A DNA stretch of 64,000 bases from Streptococcus mitis 17/34. GTDB taxonomy: Bacteria > Bacillota > Bacilli > Lactobacillales > Streptococcaceae. Position numbers and translations under genes: made by a program. The notes beneath the pieces were generated by a model. The model worked only from the letters and a program-made list of their open reading frames with translations. It was not told where the DNA came from and did no database searches. Shown here one piece after another: positions 1 to 8,273 of the stretch. The first letter of the stretch is position 1. Each line of letters starts with the position of its first letter. The stretch spans positions 1 through 64,000 of the forward strand of contig ASZZ01000006.1 in the NCBI GenBank assembly GCA_000430305.1. Direction: 5' to 3'.

Positions 1-30
1 GTTTTGTGCAAGTTGCACAGAACTTTTTTG
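1..30 (+). terminator. Rho-independent terminator of a gene left of the window
   Basis: A nine-base inverted repeat (GTTTTGTGC / GCACAGAAC, one G-U pair) with a short loop is followed at once by a T run. It ends a transcript whose gene lies outside the window. Confidence 0.7.
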
Positions 31-44
31 TTTTTTTGGTCACC

Positions 45-79
45 TTGCCATAGAAATGTAAAGCGTTTTCATCTATAAT
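45..79 (+). promoter_or_regulatory. msmK promoter with cre-like CcpA site
   Basis: A perfect -10 TATAAT lies at 74-79. The palindrome-like ATGTAAAGCGTTTTCAT at 56-72 sits directly upstream of it and resembles a catabolite-responsive element, although it has one extra base compared with the usual 14-16-base core. A CcpA dimer here would cover the -35/-10 region. The -35 is poor: TTGCCA at 45-50 is 23 bases from the -10. Catabolite repression of msmK is inferred from position only. Confidence 0.55.
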
Positions 80-111
80 GAAACTATCAAAAGACAAAAG
101 GAGTTCACCTC

Positions 112-1242
112 ATGGTAGAATTGAATCTTAAAAATATTTACAAAAAATATCCAAACAGCGAACACTATTCAGTTGAAGACTTCAACTTGGACATCAAAGA
201 CAAAGAATTTATCGTTTTCGTAGGTCCTTCAGGATGTGGTAAATCAACAACTCTTCGTATGATCGCAGGTCTTGAAGATATTACAGAAGGAACTGCATCT
301 ATCGATGGCGTGGTTGTCAACGATGTGGCTCCAAAAGACCGTGACATCGCCATGGTATTCCAAAACTACGCTCTTTACCCACACATGACTGTTTATGACA
401 ACATGGCTTTCGGTTTGAAATTGCGTAAATATAGCAAGGAAGACATCGACAAACGTGTACAAGAAGCAGCTGAAATCCTTGGATTGAAAGAGTTCTTGGA
501 ACGTAAACCCGCTGACCTTTCTGGTGGTCAACGACAACGTGTTGCCATGGGGCGTGCGATTGTCCGTGATGCAAAAGTATTCTTGATGGACGAACCTTTG
601 TCAAACTTGGATGCCAAACTTCGTGTATCTATGCGTGCTGAAATTGCGAAAATCCACCGCCGTATCGGAGCTACAACTATCTACGTAACTCACGACCAAA
701 CAGAAGCGATGACACTTGCAGACCGTATCGTTATCATGTCAGCAACTAAGAACCCTGCTGGTACAGGTACTATCGGACGTGTTGAACAAATCGGTACTCC
801 TCAAGAAGTTTACAAAAACCCAGTTAATAAATTCGTTGCAGGATTTATCGGAAGCCCAGCAATGAACTTCATCAACGTGAAATTGGTTGGTAGCGAAATT
901 GTTTCAGATGGTTTCCGCTTGAAAGTGCCAGAAGGAGCATTGAAAGTTCTTCGTGAAAAAGGCTACGAAGGTAAAGAATTGATCTTCGGTATCCGTCCAG
1001 AAGACGTGAATGCAGAACCTGCTTTCCTTGAAACATTCCCAGAATCAGTTGTAAAAGCAACTATTTCTGTATCTGAATTGCTTGGTTCAGAATCTCACCT
1101 TTACTGCCAAGTTGGTAAAGACGAATTTGTTGCCAAAGTGGATGCTCGTGACTATTTGCAAACAGGTGCAACAGTTGAACTTGGATTTGACTTGAACAAA
1201 GCACACTTCTTCGATGTAGAAACTGAAAGAACAGTTTACTAA
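112..1242 (+). CDS. msmK: Multiple-sugar ABC transporter ATP-binding protein MsmK
   Basis: A 376-residue cytoplasmic ATPase of the MalK/UgpC/MsmK type. Walker [10 protein letters not shown] is near residue 40, the Q-loop lies in VFQNYALYP, the signature LSGGQRQR is near 137, Walker B is [12 protein letters not shown] and the H-loop is VTHD. A C-terminal OB-fold (TOBE) region contains FGIRPEDV. In streptococci this single ATPase energises several carbohydrate importers (raffinose, maltodextrin, sialic acid), which fits its position without permease genes beside it. The start follows AAAGGAG. A terminator follows, so it appears monocistronic. The cre-like site upstream suggests CcpA control. 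Confidence 0.93.
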   Translation: MVELNLKNIYKKYPNSEHYSVEDFNLDIKDKEFIVFVGPSGCGKSTTLRMIAGLEDITEGTASIDGVVVNDVAPKDRDIAMVFQNYALYPHMTVYDNMAFGLKLRKYSKEDIDKRVQEAAEILGLKEFLERKPADLSGGQRQRVAMGRAIVRDAKVFLMDEPLSNLDAKLRVSMRAEIAKIHRRIGATTIYVTHDQTEAMTLADRIVIMSATKNPAGTGTIGRVEQIGTPQEVYKNPVNKFVAGFIGSPAMNFINVKLVGSEIVSDGFRLKVPEGALKVLREKGYEGKELIFGIRPEDVNAEPAFLETFPESVVKATISVSELLGSESHLYCQVGKDEFVAKVDARDYLQTGATVELGFDLNKAHFFDVETERTVY

Positions 1243-1256
1243 GATAAATGAAACTC

Positions 1257-1290
1257 AAAACACTGCTAGAGAAATCTGGCAGTGTTTTTA
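1257..1290 (+). terminator. msmK terminator
   Basis: The inverted repeat AAAACACTGC / GCAGTGTTTT with a 12-base loop runs into a T run, 15 bases after the msmK stop codon. Confidence 0.8.
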
Positions 1291-1316
1291 AGTATTTGCG
1301 TAGAAAAAAACTCCTG

Positions 1317-1420
1317 ATACTCAATGAAAATCAAAAAGCAAACTAGGAAGCTAGCCGTAGGCTGTACTTAAGTACGGTAAGGCGACGCTGATGTGGTTTG
1401 AAGAGATTTTCGAAGAGTAT
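1317..1420. repeat. BOX element (short boxA-boxC form)
   Basis: The element begins ATACTCAATGAAAATCAA and ends TTTTCGAAGAGTAT. It carries GGTAAGGCGACGCTGATG, close to the well-known BOX-PCR primer site. BOX elements are non-coding mobile-like repeats of pneumococcus and S. mitis. This copy lacks most of the central boxB segment and lies between msmK and the convergent oxidase gene. Confidence 0.85.
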
Positions 1421-1446
1421 GAGAAATCCCTGGAGAATGTGATTGA

Positions 1447-2637
1447 TTATTTGAACTTGAATCCTTCGTAAATAAGCTCTGCTTTTGGATTTTGTTTCTT
1501 AATCTGTTTGGCCAGTGACTTCATCATGGAAAGAGGACCACACATATAGACGGTTGCATGTTCAGTTACTTCTTCTTGATCAAAATTAAGATAGCCGTCT
1601 TTTATACTGTCTACTAGATGGAGTTCAAAATTAGGATTTTTCTGAGCATAGTCACGGAGCAAATCCAGATAGACTGCATTTTCCTCTCCACGGAAGCTAT
1701 AGTAGAAGTGGACCTGTTTATCCAAAATAGGATGTTCACGGATGTAAGAGATGAAAGGGGTAATCCCAATACCTCCAGCAATCCAAACCTGATTTTCTTG
1801 TACTTCTTCTATAATCATGTGTCCATAAGCTCTGTCTACGCTTACTTTGCTGCCGACTTGAAGATTATCATAGATGTTCTTGGTATGGTCACCTGAATTT
1901 TTGACAGTAAAGTAAAGAGTTTGGCCGTGACCGCCTGAGACAGAAAAAGGATGTGGAGCACTTTCAAAGCCTTCTTGGAAAATCTTTAGAAAGGCAAATT
2001 GGCCTGATTGATAGTTGAAAGGTCTGCTAAGATGGATTTGAATTTCTATAGTATCGTGATTCAAGCGTTTGAGATTGGTGATTTTCCCTAGATAGGGGAA
2101 GCCAATCTTTTGATATAGAAAAATGATATAAAAACCAGCTAGCAAGCCTAAAAGGGCATAGCTACCAACAAGGAAACTTAGAAGATTAAATGTAAGGAGA
2201 CGATTGCCCATGATCATGTAGACGTGAAAGAGTCCAAAAATATAAGCTAGATAAACCAGGCGGTGAATCCATCGCCAAGCTTCGTATTGGATGTATTTGC
2301 CTAAATAGGCGACAAGGATGATGCTGATAAAGATATAGATTGCAAGATTTCCAAACTGAGTAGCTAATCGAGAGCCCCACAAACCGCCCATACTAAAGTT
2401 ATGAAAGATTAGTAGGATGATGGAGAGAAAGGCAGTGAATTTGTGGACGGTGTAGACCTTTTCCAAACCGTGAAACCAGCTTTCTATTATCGGGAGACGA
2501 GTAGCTAGGATAAAAGTCAGAGATAGGCTTGTTAAAGCTAGTCCTGGGATCATGAATTGGGGAGAAGTGTTCATCCAAGTCAAAATAGTCAAGGCAAAAC
2601 TAGCTATGATAAAGAGTAGTCCTTTGATTGATTTCAT
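1447..2637 (-). CDS. SpNOX-type bacterial NADPH oxidase (ferric-reductase-like flavocytochrome)
   Basis: The N-terminal half has about six membrane helices with two histidine pairs spaced 14 and 13 residues apart (VHK...FHN and IHR...FHV), the bis-haem pattern of NOX and ferric reductases. The C-terminal half is an FAD/NAD(P)H dehydrogenase module: HPFSVSG (FAD), WIAGGIGITPF (nucleotide) and YMCGPLSMM. It should pass electrons from NAD(P)H through FAD and two haems across the membrane to oxygen or another acceptor. The pneumococcal homologue SpNOX has been studied as a soluble-stable NOX model; its role in the cell is unsettled. I start at the ATG at 2637, preceded by GGAA; an in-frame TTG at 2679 and an ATG at 2649 are alternatives. 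It has its own promoter. Confidence 0.85.
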   Translation of the reverse strand: MKSIKGLLFIIASFALTILTWMNTSPQFMIPGLALTSLSLTFILATRLPIIESWFHGLEKVYTVHKFTAFLSIILLIFHNFSMGGLWGSRLATQFGNLAIYIFISIILVAYLGKYIQYEAWRWIHRLVYLAYIFGLFHVYMIMGNRLLTFNLLSFLVGSYALLGLLAGFYIIFLYQKIGFPYLGKITNLKRLNHDTIEIQIHLSRPFNYQSGQFAFLKIFQEGFESAPHPFSVSGGHGQTLYFTVKNSGDHTKNIYDNLQVGSKVSVDRAYGHMIIEEVQENQVWIAGGIGITPFISYIREHPILDKQVHFYYSFRGEENAVYLDLLRDYAQKNPNFELHLVDSIKDGYLNFDQEEVTEHATVYMCGPLSMMKSLAKQIKKQNPKAELIYEGFKFK

Positions 2638-2670
2638 AGAAAATTCCATTTCATTTAGATTTTGATTTGT

Positions 2671-2717
2671 TGTAAACAAACTTGTTACATTTTATCATAG
2701 AAAAACTATGCTGTCAA
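2671..2717 (-). promoter_or_regulatory. Promoter of the NOX-like gene with an inverted repeat at the start site
   Basis: Read on the minus strand there is a perfect -35 TTGACA (2712-2717), a 17-base spacer and TAAAAT (2689-2694). Just downstream, at 2671-2689, TGTAAACAAACTTGTTACA is a nearly perfect inverted repeat (one bulged base) where transcription should begin, which is a reasonable repressor site. No regulator could be assigned. Confidence 0.6.
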
Positions 2718-2750
2718 ATTGAGCTCTATAAGTATCTACTATCATCAAAA

Positions 2751-2783
2751 AACTCTCCAATTGAACTGGAGAGCTGTTTTTTA
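2751..2783 (-). terminator. Terminator of the amino-acid ABC operon
   Basis: CTCTCCA and its complement TGGAGAG form a hairpin flanked by A and T runs on either side. On the minus strand it lies just past the stop codon of the permease gene and ends in six T residues. It could also work on the other strand. Confidence 0.75.
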
Positions 2784-3439
2784 TTCTGCAGCTTGTTGCC
2801 AACGTTTTGCTAGCATATGTGACAGGCTAGAGATTGCTAGGTTAAAGCTGAAGTAGATGAGGGCAATCAGGATATAAAGACTGAAGACTTGCTCTGGTTC
2901 GAAATAACGGCCCATGAGAATTTGGCTGGCTCCAAAGAGCTCTTGTAGGGCGATAACAGAGTAGAGAAGACTGGTATCCTTAATCACGGTTACAAACTGA
3001 GAAATGATGGCTGGCAGCATTTTACGAATAGCTTGTGGAAGAATGATGTGGTAGAGGATTTGGGTTGAGGTAAATCCTTGCGACATTCCCGATTCGTATT
3101 GCCCTTTGTCCACAGCGTTGAGACCACCTCGGATAATCTCAGCCAGGGCTGCTGAGGTAAAGAGGGTGAAGGCAGTGATACCTGCTGGTGTGGATTTCAT
3201 CTTGAACACCAAAAAGATAGTGAAAATCCAGAGAAGATTGGGAACGTTACGTACAAACTCGATGTAAATGCTGGAGATAATGCGCAAGACAGGATTTTTA
3301 CCATTTCTCATGACAGCTAGAACCGTACCGATAAGGTAGAGAGGATGATGGCAATCAGAGAAATATAGAGGGTCAAGCCAAATCCTTTAAAGATAAAGAT
3401 TAGGTTATCTGGGGTCAAAACTTCTAAAATAGATTCCAT
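2781..3439 (-). pseudogene. Polar amino-acid ABC transporter permease (HisM/GlnP type), frameshifted
   Basis: Membrane subunit of a glutamine/polar amino-acid importer. The intact 176-residue C-terminal part carries the permease EAA-like loop (GLNAVDKGQYESGMSQG) and several membrane helices. Translation from the natural ATG at 3439 (AGGAGG upstream) reads about 35 residues and then shifts near 3335. Restoring one T in a TTT of the coding strand rejoins the frames and gives the normal family length of about 219 residues. It is the last gene of the operon. The break matches the pattern of one-base losses elsewhere in the window and may be a sequencing error. Confidence 0.85.
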
Positions 3440-3448
3440 AGTAACCTC

Positions 3449-4126
3449 CTAAAGTGAATAGGCTTTTTTGTTGGCTTGCTCCATCTTGCGACCAAACTGG
3501 GCAACAGGGAAGCATAAAGCAAAGTAGAGCAGTGCAGCGCCTAAAAAGGCTGGGATGTAATTTCCGTTGAGGGCTGACCAAGACTTGGTCACAAACATCA
3601 AGTCTACTCCAGAGATGATAGCAACTGTCGAGGTATTCTTGATGAGGTTGACGATTTGGTTGGTCAAAGGAGGGAGAATGATACGAAAGGCCTGAGGCAA
3701 GATAATTAAGCGCATGGCACTGATATAGGTAAAACCTTGTGACAAGGCAGCCTCCATTTGACCGCTAGGAATAGACTGAATCCCTGAGCGAATCACCTCG
3801 GCGATATAGGCGCCGTGATAGAGTCCCACGCAGAGAACAGCCGTCCAATAAATCGGAATCATGATGATATGATCACTGATAAGAGGTAGGCCATAAAAAA
3901 CGATAACAAACTGCACCAAGAGGGGAGTATTTTGGTAAAATTCAACAAAGATGCGAGCTAAAATGCGTAAAATTGGACGTTTGCTGGTTGACATGGCTCC
4001 GAAGAAGATGCCCAAAACCATGGCTAGGATAAAGGATCCAATCGCTAGAGCAAGGGTGAAGAGGAAACCATTGAAAAATTGGCCAAAATCCTGAAAATAG
4101 GCTGTCCAAGATGATAAATCTGTCAT
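3449..4126 (-). CDS. Polar amino-acid ABC transporter permease
   Basis: A 225-residue membrane protein with about five helices and the inner-membrane permease loop GIQSIPSGQMEAALSQG near residue 115, which contacts the ATPase. It pairs with the neighbouring permease (2781-3439) to form the channel. A Shine-Dalgarno (GGAGG) lies before the ATG. The spacing to both neighbours is about 10 bases, so it is clearly part of the binding protein/ATPase operon. Confidence 0.88.
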   Translation of the reverse strand: MTDLSSWTAYFQDFGQFFNGFLFTLALAIGSFILAMVLGIFFGAMSTSKRPILRILARIFVEFYQNTPLLVQFVIVFYGLPLISDHIIMIPIYWTAVLCVGLYHGAYIAEVIRSGIQSIPSGQMEAALSQGFTYISAMRLIILPQAFRIILPPLTNQIVNLIKNTSTVAIISGVDLMFVTKSWSALNGNYIPAFLGAALLYFALCFPVAQFGRKMEQANKKAYSL

Positions 4127-4138
4127 AGGGTATCCTCC

Positions 4139-4933
4139 TTAATCTACGGTATGGCTAGATGGTTTGAGCTTGTAACGATCATAGAGTCTCTGCAAACTAC
4201 CATCCTTACCCCATTTGGTGACTAAGTTATCAAGATAGTCGTTGAGTTCGGTATTTGATTTCTTGGTAACAATACCGTAATCAGATGGCTTGAAACTATC
4301 ATTTAGTAGTACTGTGCGTTTGCTGATATAGCCAGATAGAATCGAGCGGTCAACGGAAAAAGCATCAATACGGTGGGCATGAAGGGAGGTAATCAATTCT
4401 GGGTAGGAACCAAGTTCGACGAATTTAAAGGTCAAGCCTTTCTTTTTACCCAGTTCAGTAATCAAGCGTTGGGTGATGGAGCCTTGGGCAACTCCGATGG
4501 TTTTGCCGTTTAGATCTTCAATACTTTTGATTTTGGCAGATTTATTGACCAAAAAGCCAGAAGCATCCGTGTAGTAGGGACTGGTAAAGTTATAGAGTTT
4601 TTTGCGTTCGTCTGTGATGGTAAAGGTCGCGATATCCATATCGACCTGTTCGTTGTCTAGAAGGGGGCCACGAGTTTGTGCGGTAACAGGCACGTAGCGA
4701 ACCTTGACCTTGAGCTCATCAGCGACCATCTTGGCTAAGTCCGTTTCAATACCAGAATAGGTCCCTGTCTTGGGATCTTTGTAACCGAAATTGGGAACGT
4801 CTTGTTTGACACCGACAACTAGTTCGCCTCTTTTTTGAATGTCTACCACACTGGTATTGGCTTGAACTGGTTTTGCAGTAGCAAGGCCGAAAAGGCTAAT
4901 CAATAATGCGGATAAAAAGAGTTTCTTTTTCAT
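4139..4933 (-). CDS. Amino-acid ABC transporter substrate-binding protein
   Basis: A 264-residue family 3 solute-binding protein. It begins with an Ala-rich signal peptide (MKKKLFLSALLISL, then TAKPVQA) and has no lipobox cysteine, so it may be secreted or held by the uncleaved leader. Family motifs include GVKQDVPNFGYKD near the N terminus, SGIETDLAKMVADEL and DMDIATFTITDERK. The start at 4933 is set by TAAGGAGGTG; reading further upstream only enters the ATPase gene in another frame. It delivers a polar amino acid (substrate not determinable here) to the two permeases downstream. Confidence 0.87.
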   Translation of the reverse strand: MKKKLFLSALLISLFGLATAKPVQANTSVVDIQKRGELVVGVKQDVPNFGYKDPKTGTYSGIETDLAKMVADELKVKVRYVPVTAQTRGPLLDNEQVDMDIATFTITDERKKLYNFTSPYYTDASGFLVNKSAKIKSIEDLNGKTIGVAQGSITQRLITELGKKKGLTFKFVELGSYPELITSLHAHRIDAFSVDRSILSGYISKRTVLLNDSFKPSDYGIVTKKSNTELNDYLDNLVTKWGKDGSLQRLYDRYKLKPSSHTVD

Positions 4934-4943
4934 AGGCACCTCC

Positions 4944-5702
4944 TTATTTGACTTTGTCACTTTCGTGGTTGATGATTTTGCTGAGAAATTGTTGGGCACG
5001 AGGTTCGCTTGGATTGTCGAAAAAGTCATCAACATCTGTCGTATCCACCAAAACCTCTCCGTCAGCCATAAAGATGATGCGATCCGCAACTTCACGGGCA
5101 AAGCCCATTTCATGAGTAACGATAATCATATTCATACCATCGTGGGCCAATTTTTGCATAACTGCTAGAACATCGCCGATAGTTTCAGGGTCTAGGGCAG
5201 ATGTTGGCTCATCAAAGAGGAGGAGTTCAGGATGCATAGCGAGTCCACGTGCGATGGCAATCCGTTGTTTTTGTCCACCAGATAGCATGGCTGGATAAGA
5301 ATCTTTCTTGTCCCACATATTTACAAATTCCAGATATTTTTGGGCTGTTTTTTCAGCTTCTTTTTTATCAATTCCTAGAACTTTTATGGGTGCTAGTGTT
5401 ACGTTTTCTAACACTGTTTTGTGCGGATAGAGGTTGAAATGTTGGAAAACCATGCCGACTTCCTTGCGAAGGGGCACCAAATCTTTCTGGCTGGCACCAG
5501 CAACCTGGTGACCATTTACTAGAAGACTTCCCTTATCAACAGCCTCTAAACCATTAATCGTACGGATAAGAGTTGACTTCCCAGAACCAGAAGGTCCAAG
5601 GAGGACAACGACTTGTCCTTTTTCAAAACGGAGATTGATGTCGCGGAGTGCATGGTAGTCTCCGTAATATTTTTCGACGTGTTCAAATTCTACTAAAGCC
5701 AT
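4944..5702 (-). CDS. Polar amino-acid ABC transporter ATP-binding protein (GlnQ type)
   Basis: A 252-residue ATPase with Walker A GPSGSGKSTLIRTING near residue 34, Q-loop VFQHFNLYPHKT, signature LSGGQKQRIAIARGLA, Walker B LLLFDEPTSALDPE and H-loop VTHEMGFA, all typical of GlnQ/HisP proteins. It is the first gene of a four-gene operon, 10 bases from the binding protein. Transcription starts from a good promoter at 5737-5765 and the RBS is AAAGGAG. Confidence 0.92.
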   Translation of the reverse strand: MALVEFEHVEKYYGDYHALRDINLRFEKGQVVVLLGPSGSGKSTLIRTINGLEAVDKGSLLVNGHQVAGASQKDLVPLRKEVGMVFQHFNLYPHKTVLENVTLAPIKVLGIDKKEAEKTAQKYLEFVNMWDKKDSYPAMLSGGQKQRIAIARGLAMHPELLLFDEPTSALDPETIGDVLAVMQKLAHDGMNMIIVTHEMGFAREVADRIIFMADGEVLVDTTDVDDFFDNPSEPRAQQFLSKIINHESDKVK

Positions 5703-5736
5703 AAGGAATCTCCTTTGTGTTAGATTTTATAACATG

Positions 5737-5765
5737 ATTCTACACCAAAAGATTTTTCTTGTCAA
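5737..5765 (-). promoter_or_regulatory. Promoter of the amino-acid ABC operon
   Basis: On the minus strand a perfect TTGACA (5760-5765) is followed after 17 bases by TAGAAT (5737-5742), about 35 bases before the ATG of the ATPase gene. Confidence 0.75.
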
Positions 5766-5866
5766 ATCATATCAGAAAAAAGTTAGTAAAATTTTTGTAG
5801 AAAGCAATCTGGATAGAGAAAAAGCCTAAATCATGTTATAATGAAGCAATAGAATTCTTAGAAAGA

Positions 5867-8100
5867 GTGGATGTCTTTTTGATAACACCTACTTATGAAT
5901 GGCAATTTGCCCCGCAGGTAGAAGATGCGGATTTTACAAAGATAGCCAAGAAGGCTGGACTGGGTCCTGAGGTGGCTCGGTTATTATTTGAGAGAGGGAT
6001 TCAGGACGAAGAAAGTCTGAAGAAGTTTTTAGAACCCTCCTTGGAGGACTTGCACGACCCTTATCTGCTCCATGATATGGACAAGGCAGTGGCTCGGATT
6101 CGTCAGGCCATTGAAGAAGGGGAAAATATTCTCATCTATGGAGATTACGATGCGGATGGTATGACTTCGGCTTCGATTGTGAAGGAAAGTTTGGAACAAC
6201 TTGGTGCCGAGTGCCGTGTTTACTTGCCTAATCGTTTTACTGATGGATATGGTCCCAATGCTAGTGTTTATAAATACTTTATCGAGCAAGAGGGAATTTC
6301 CTTGATAGTGACAGTGGATAATGGGGTTGCGGGTCACGAAGCCATTGAATTGGCCCAGTCGATGGGAGTGGATGTCATTGTGACTGACCACCATTCCATG
6401 CCTGAAACCCTGCCAGATGCTTATGCTATCGTTCATCCTGAGCATCCAGACGCGAGTTATCCTTTCAAATATTTGGCTGGTTGTGGAGTGGCTTTCAAGC
6501 TGGCTTGTGCCTTTTAGAAGAAGTGCAAGTGGAACTACTGGACTTGGTTGCTATTGGAACCATTGCTGATATGGTAAGTCTAACGGATGAAAATCGTATC
6601 TTGGTGCAATATGGTCTGGAAATGTTGGGGCATACTCAGCGCATTGGTCTACAAGAAATGCTAGACATGGCTGGAATTGCTACAAATGAAGTAACAGAAG
6701 AAACGGTTGGCTTCCAGATTGCTCCTCGTTTAAATGCCTTGGGGCGCTTGGATGATCCCAATCCAGCTATTGATTTGTTGACTGGGTTTGATGATGAGGA
6801 AGCGCATGAGATTGCCCTTATGATTCACCAGAAAAACGAAGAGCGCAAGGAAATCGTCCAGTCTATCTATGAAGAAGCTAAGACCATGGTGGATTCTGAG
6901 AAGAAGGTCCAGGTTTTGGCTAAGGAAGGCTGGAATCCTGGGGTTCTGGGTATCGTGGCTGGTCGTTTGTTGGAAGAACTAGGGCAGACAGTCATCGTTC
7001 TTAATATAGAGGACGGTCGTGCCAAGGGTAGCGCTCGTAGTGTTGAAGCGGTCGATATTTTTGAAGCCTTGGATCCTTATCGTGACCTCTTCATTGCATT
7101 TGGTGGTCATGCTGGCGCAGCAGGAATGACGCTGGAAATTGAGAAACTCTCAGATTTATCTCAGGTTTTGGAAGACTATGTCTGTGAAAAGGGAGCAGAT
7201 GCTGGTGGCAAGAATAAGTTAAACCTAGATGAAGAGTTGGATTTGGAGACTTTGAGTCTTGAAACAGTCAAGAACTTTGAGCGCTTGGCACCTTTTGGAA
7301 TGGATAATCAGAAACCAGTCTTTTATATTAAGGATTTTCAGGTTGAAAGTGCTCGTACTATGGGAGCAGGTAATGCCCATCTCAAACTGAAAATTTCTAA
7401 AGGCGAGGCGAGTTTTGAAGTGGTAGCTTTTGGTCAAGGTAGATGGGCAACGGAGTTTGCTCAAACCAAGAATCTAGAGTTAGCAGTCAAATTGTCTGTC
7501 AACCAATGGAATGGCCAAACTGCCCTCCAGTTGATGATGGTGGACGCGCGTGTGGAGGGTGTTCAACTCTTTAACATTCGTGGAAAAAATGCAGTCTTGC
7601 CAGAAGGAGTTCCAGTCTTGGATTTTGCTGGAGAAGTGCCAGATTTAGCGACTAGTGAAGCTGTGGTCGTAAAAACCGTTCCTGAGGACATTACCCTGCT
7701 GAAAACCATTTTTCAGGAACAGAATTTCTCTGCTGTCTATTTCAAAAATGATATTGACAAGGCCTATTATCTGACAGGTTATGGGACTAGAGAACAGTTT
7801 GCTAAATTGTACAAGACTATTTACCAGTTCCCAGAGTTTGATATTCGTTACAAGCTCAAGGATTTGGCCGCATATCTCAATATTCAACAAATCTTGCTGG
7901 TCAAGATGATTCAAGTATTTGAAGAACTAGGTTTTGTGACGATCACAGATGGTGTGATGACAGTCAATAAAGAGGCACCAAAGCGAGAGATAGGAGAAAG
8001 TCAGATTTACCAAAATCTCAAACAAACCGTTAAAGACCAAGAAATGATGGCACTAGGTACCGTGCAAGAAATTTATGACTTTTTAATGGAAAAAGAGTAG
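5867..8100 (+). pseudogene. recJ: Single-stranded-DNA exonuclease RecJ, frameshifted
   Basis: 5'-3' single-strand exonuclease of recombination and mismatch repair. The N-terminal part has the DHH-superfamily motifs DYDADGMTSASI, VTVDNGVAGHEA and VTDHHSMPE. The second part has the DHHA1 motif FGGHAGAAGMTLE, an OB-fold and a long C-terminal extension typical of Firmicutes RecJ. The frame breaks near 6513: one C missing from a CCC restores continuous ACALLEE reading and a normal protein of about 744 residues. The start is GTG 5867 or TTG 5879; TATAAT at 5837-5842 gives a short leader. All catalytic motifs are otherwise intact, so an artefactual indel is likely. Confidence 0.9.
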
Positions 8101-8108
8101 AAGTTAGG

Positions 8109-8136
8109 AAAGAGTTGGGCAACCAGCTCTTTTTTG
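8109..8136 (+). terminator. recJ terminator
   Basis: AAGAGTTGG and CCAGCTCTT pair around a GCAA loop and run into six T residues, ten bases after the recJ stop. Confidence 0.75.
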
Positions 8137-8152
8137 AAAACAAATCTTCATT

Positions 8153-8180
8153 TTGAAAATCATCAAAAAAATGGTATAAT
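8153..8180 (+). promoter_or_regulatory. rnjB promoter
   Basis: TTGAAA (8153-8158) and TATAAT (8175-8180) are separated by 16 bases. The transcript would carry a leader of about 87 bases before the RNase J2 start. Confidence 0.75.
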
Positions 8181-8273
8181 GGTAGGAAAAGATTCGGCTA
8201 AAAGTAATAGTGCTTTTAGAATAAGAGGGAAAGCAACCCTATAATCAAGATAAACTAAGCTTTCGGAGGAAAA

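Noticed and set aside
2671-2689. Rex or AdcR operator at the NOX gene
   Set aside because: The repeat matches neither consensus well enough; it is kept only as an unassigned inverted repeat.
5867-8100. Programmed frameshifting in recJ
   Set aside because: No slippery heptamer or downstream structure is evident, and the break has the same form as eleven others in the window.
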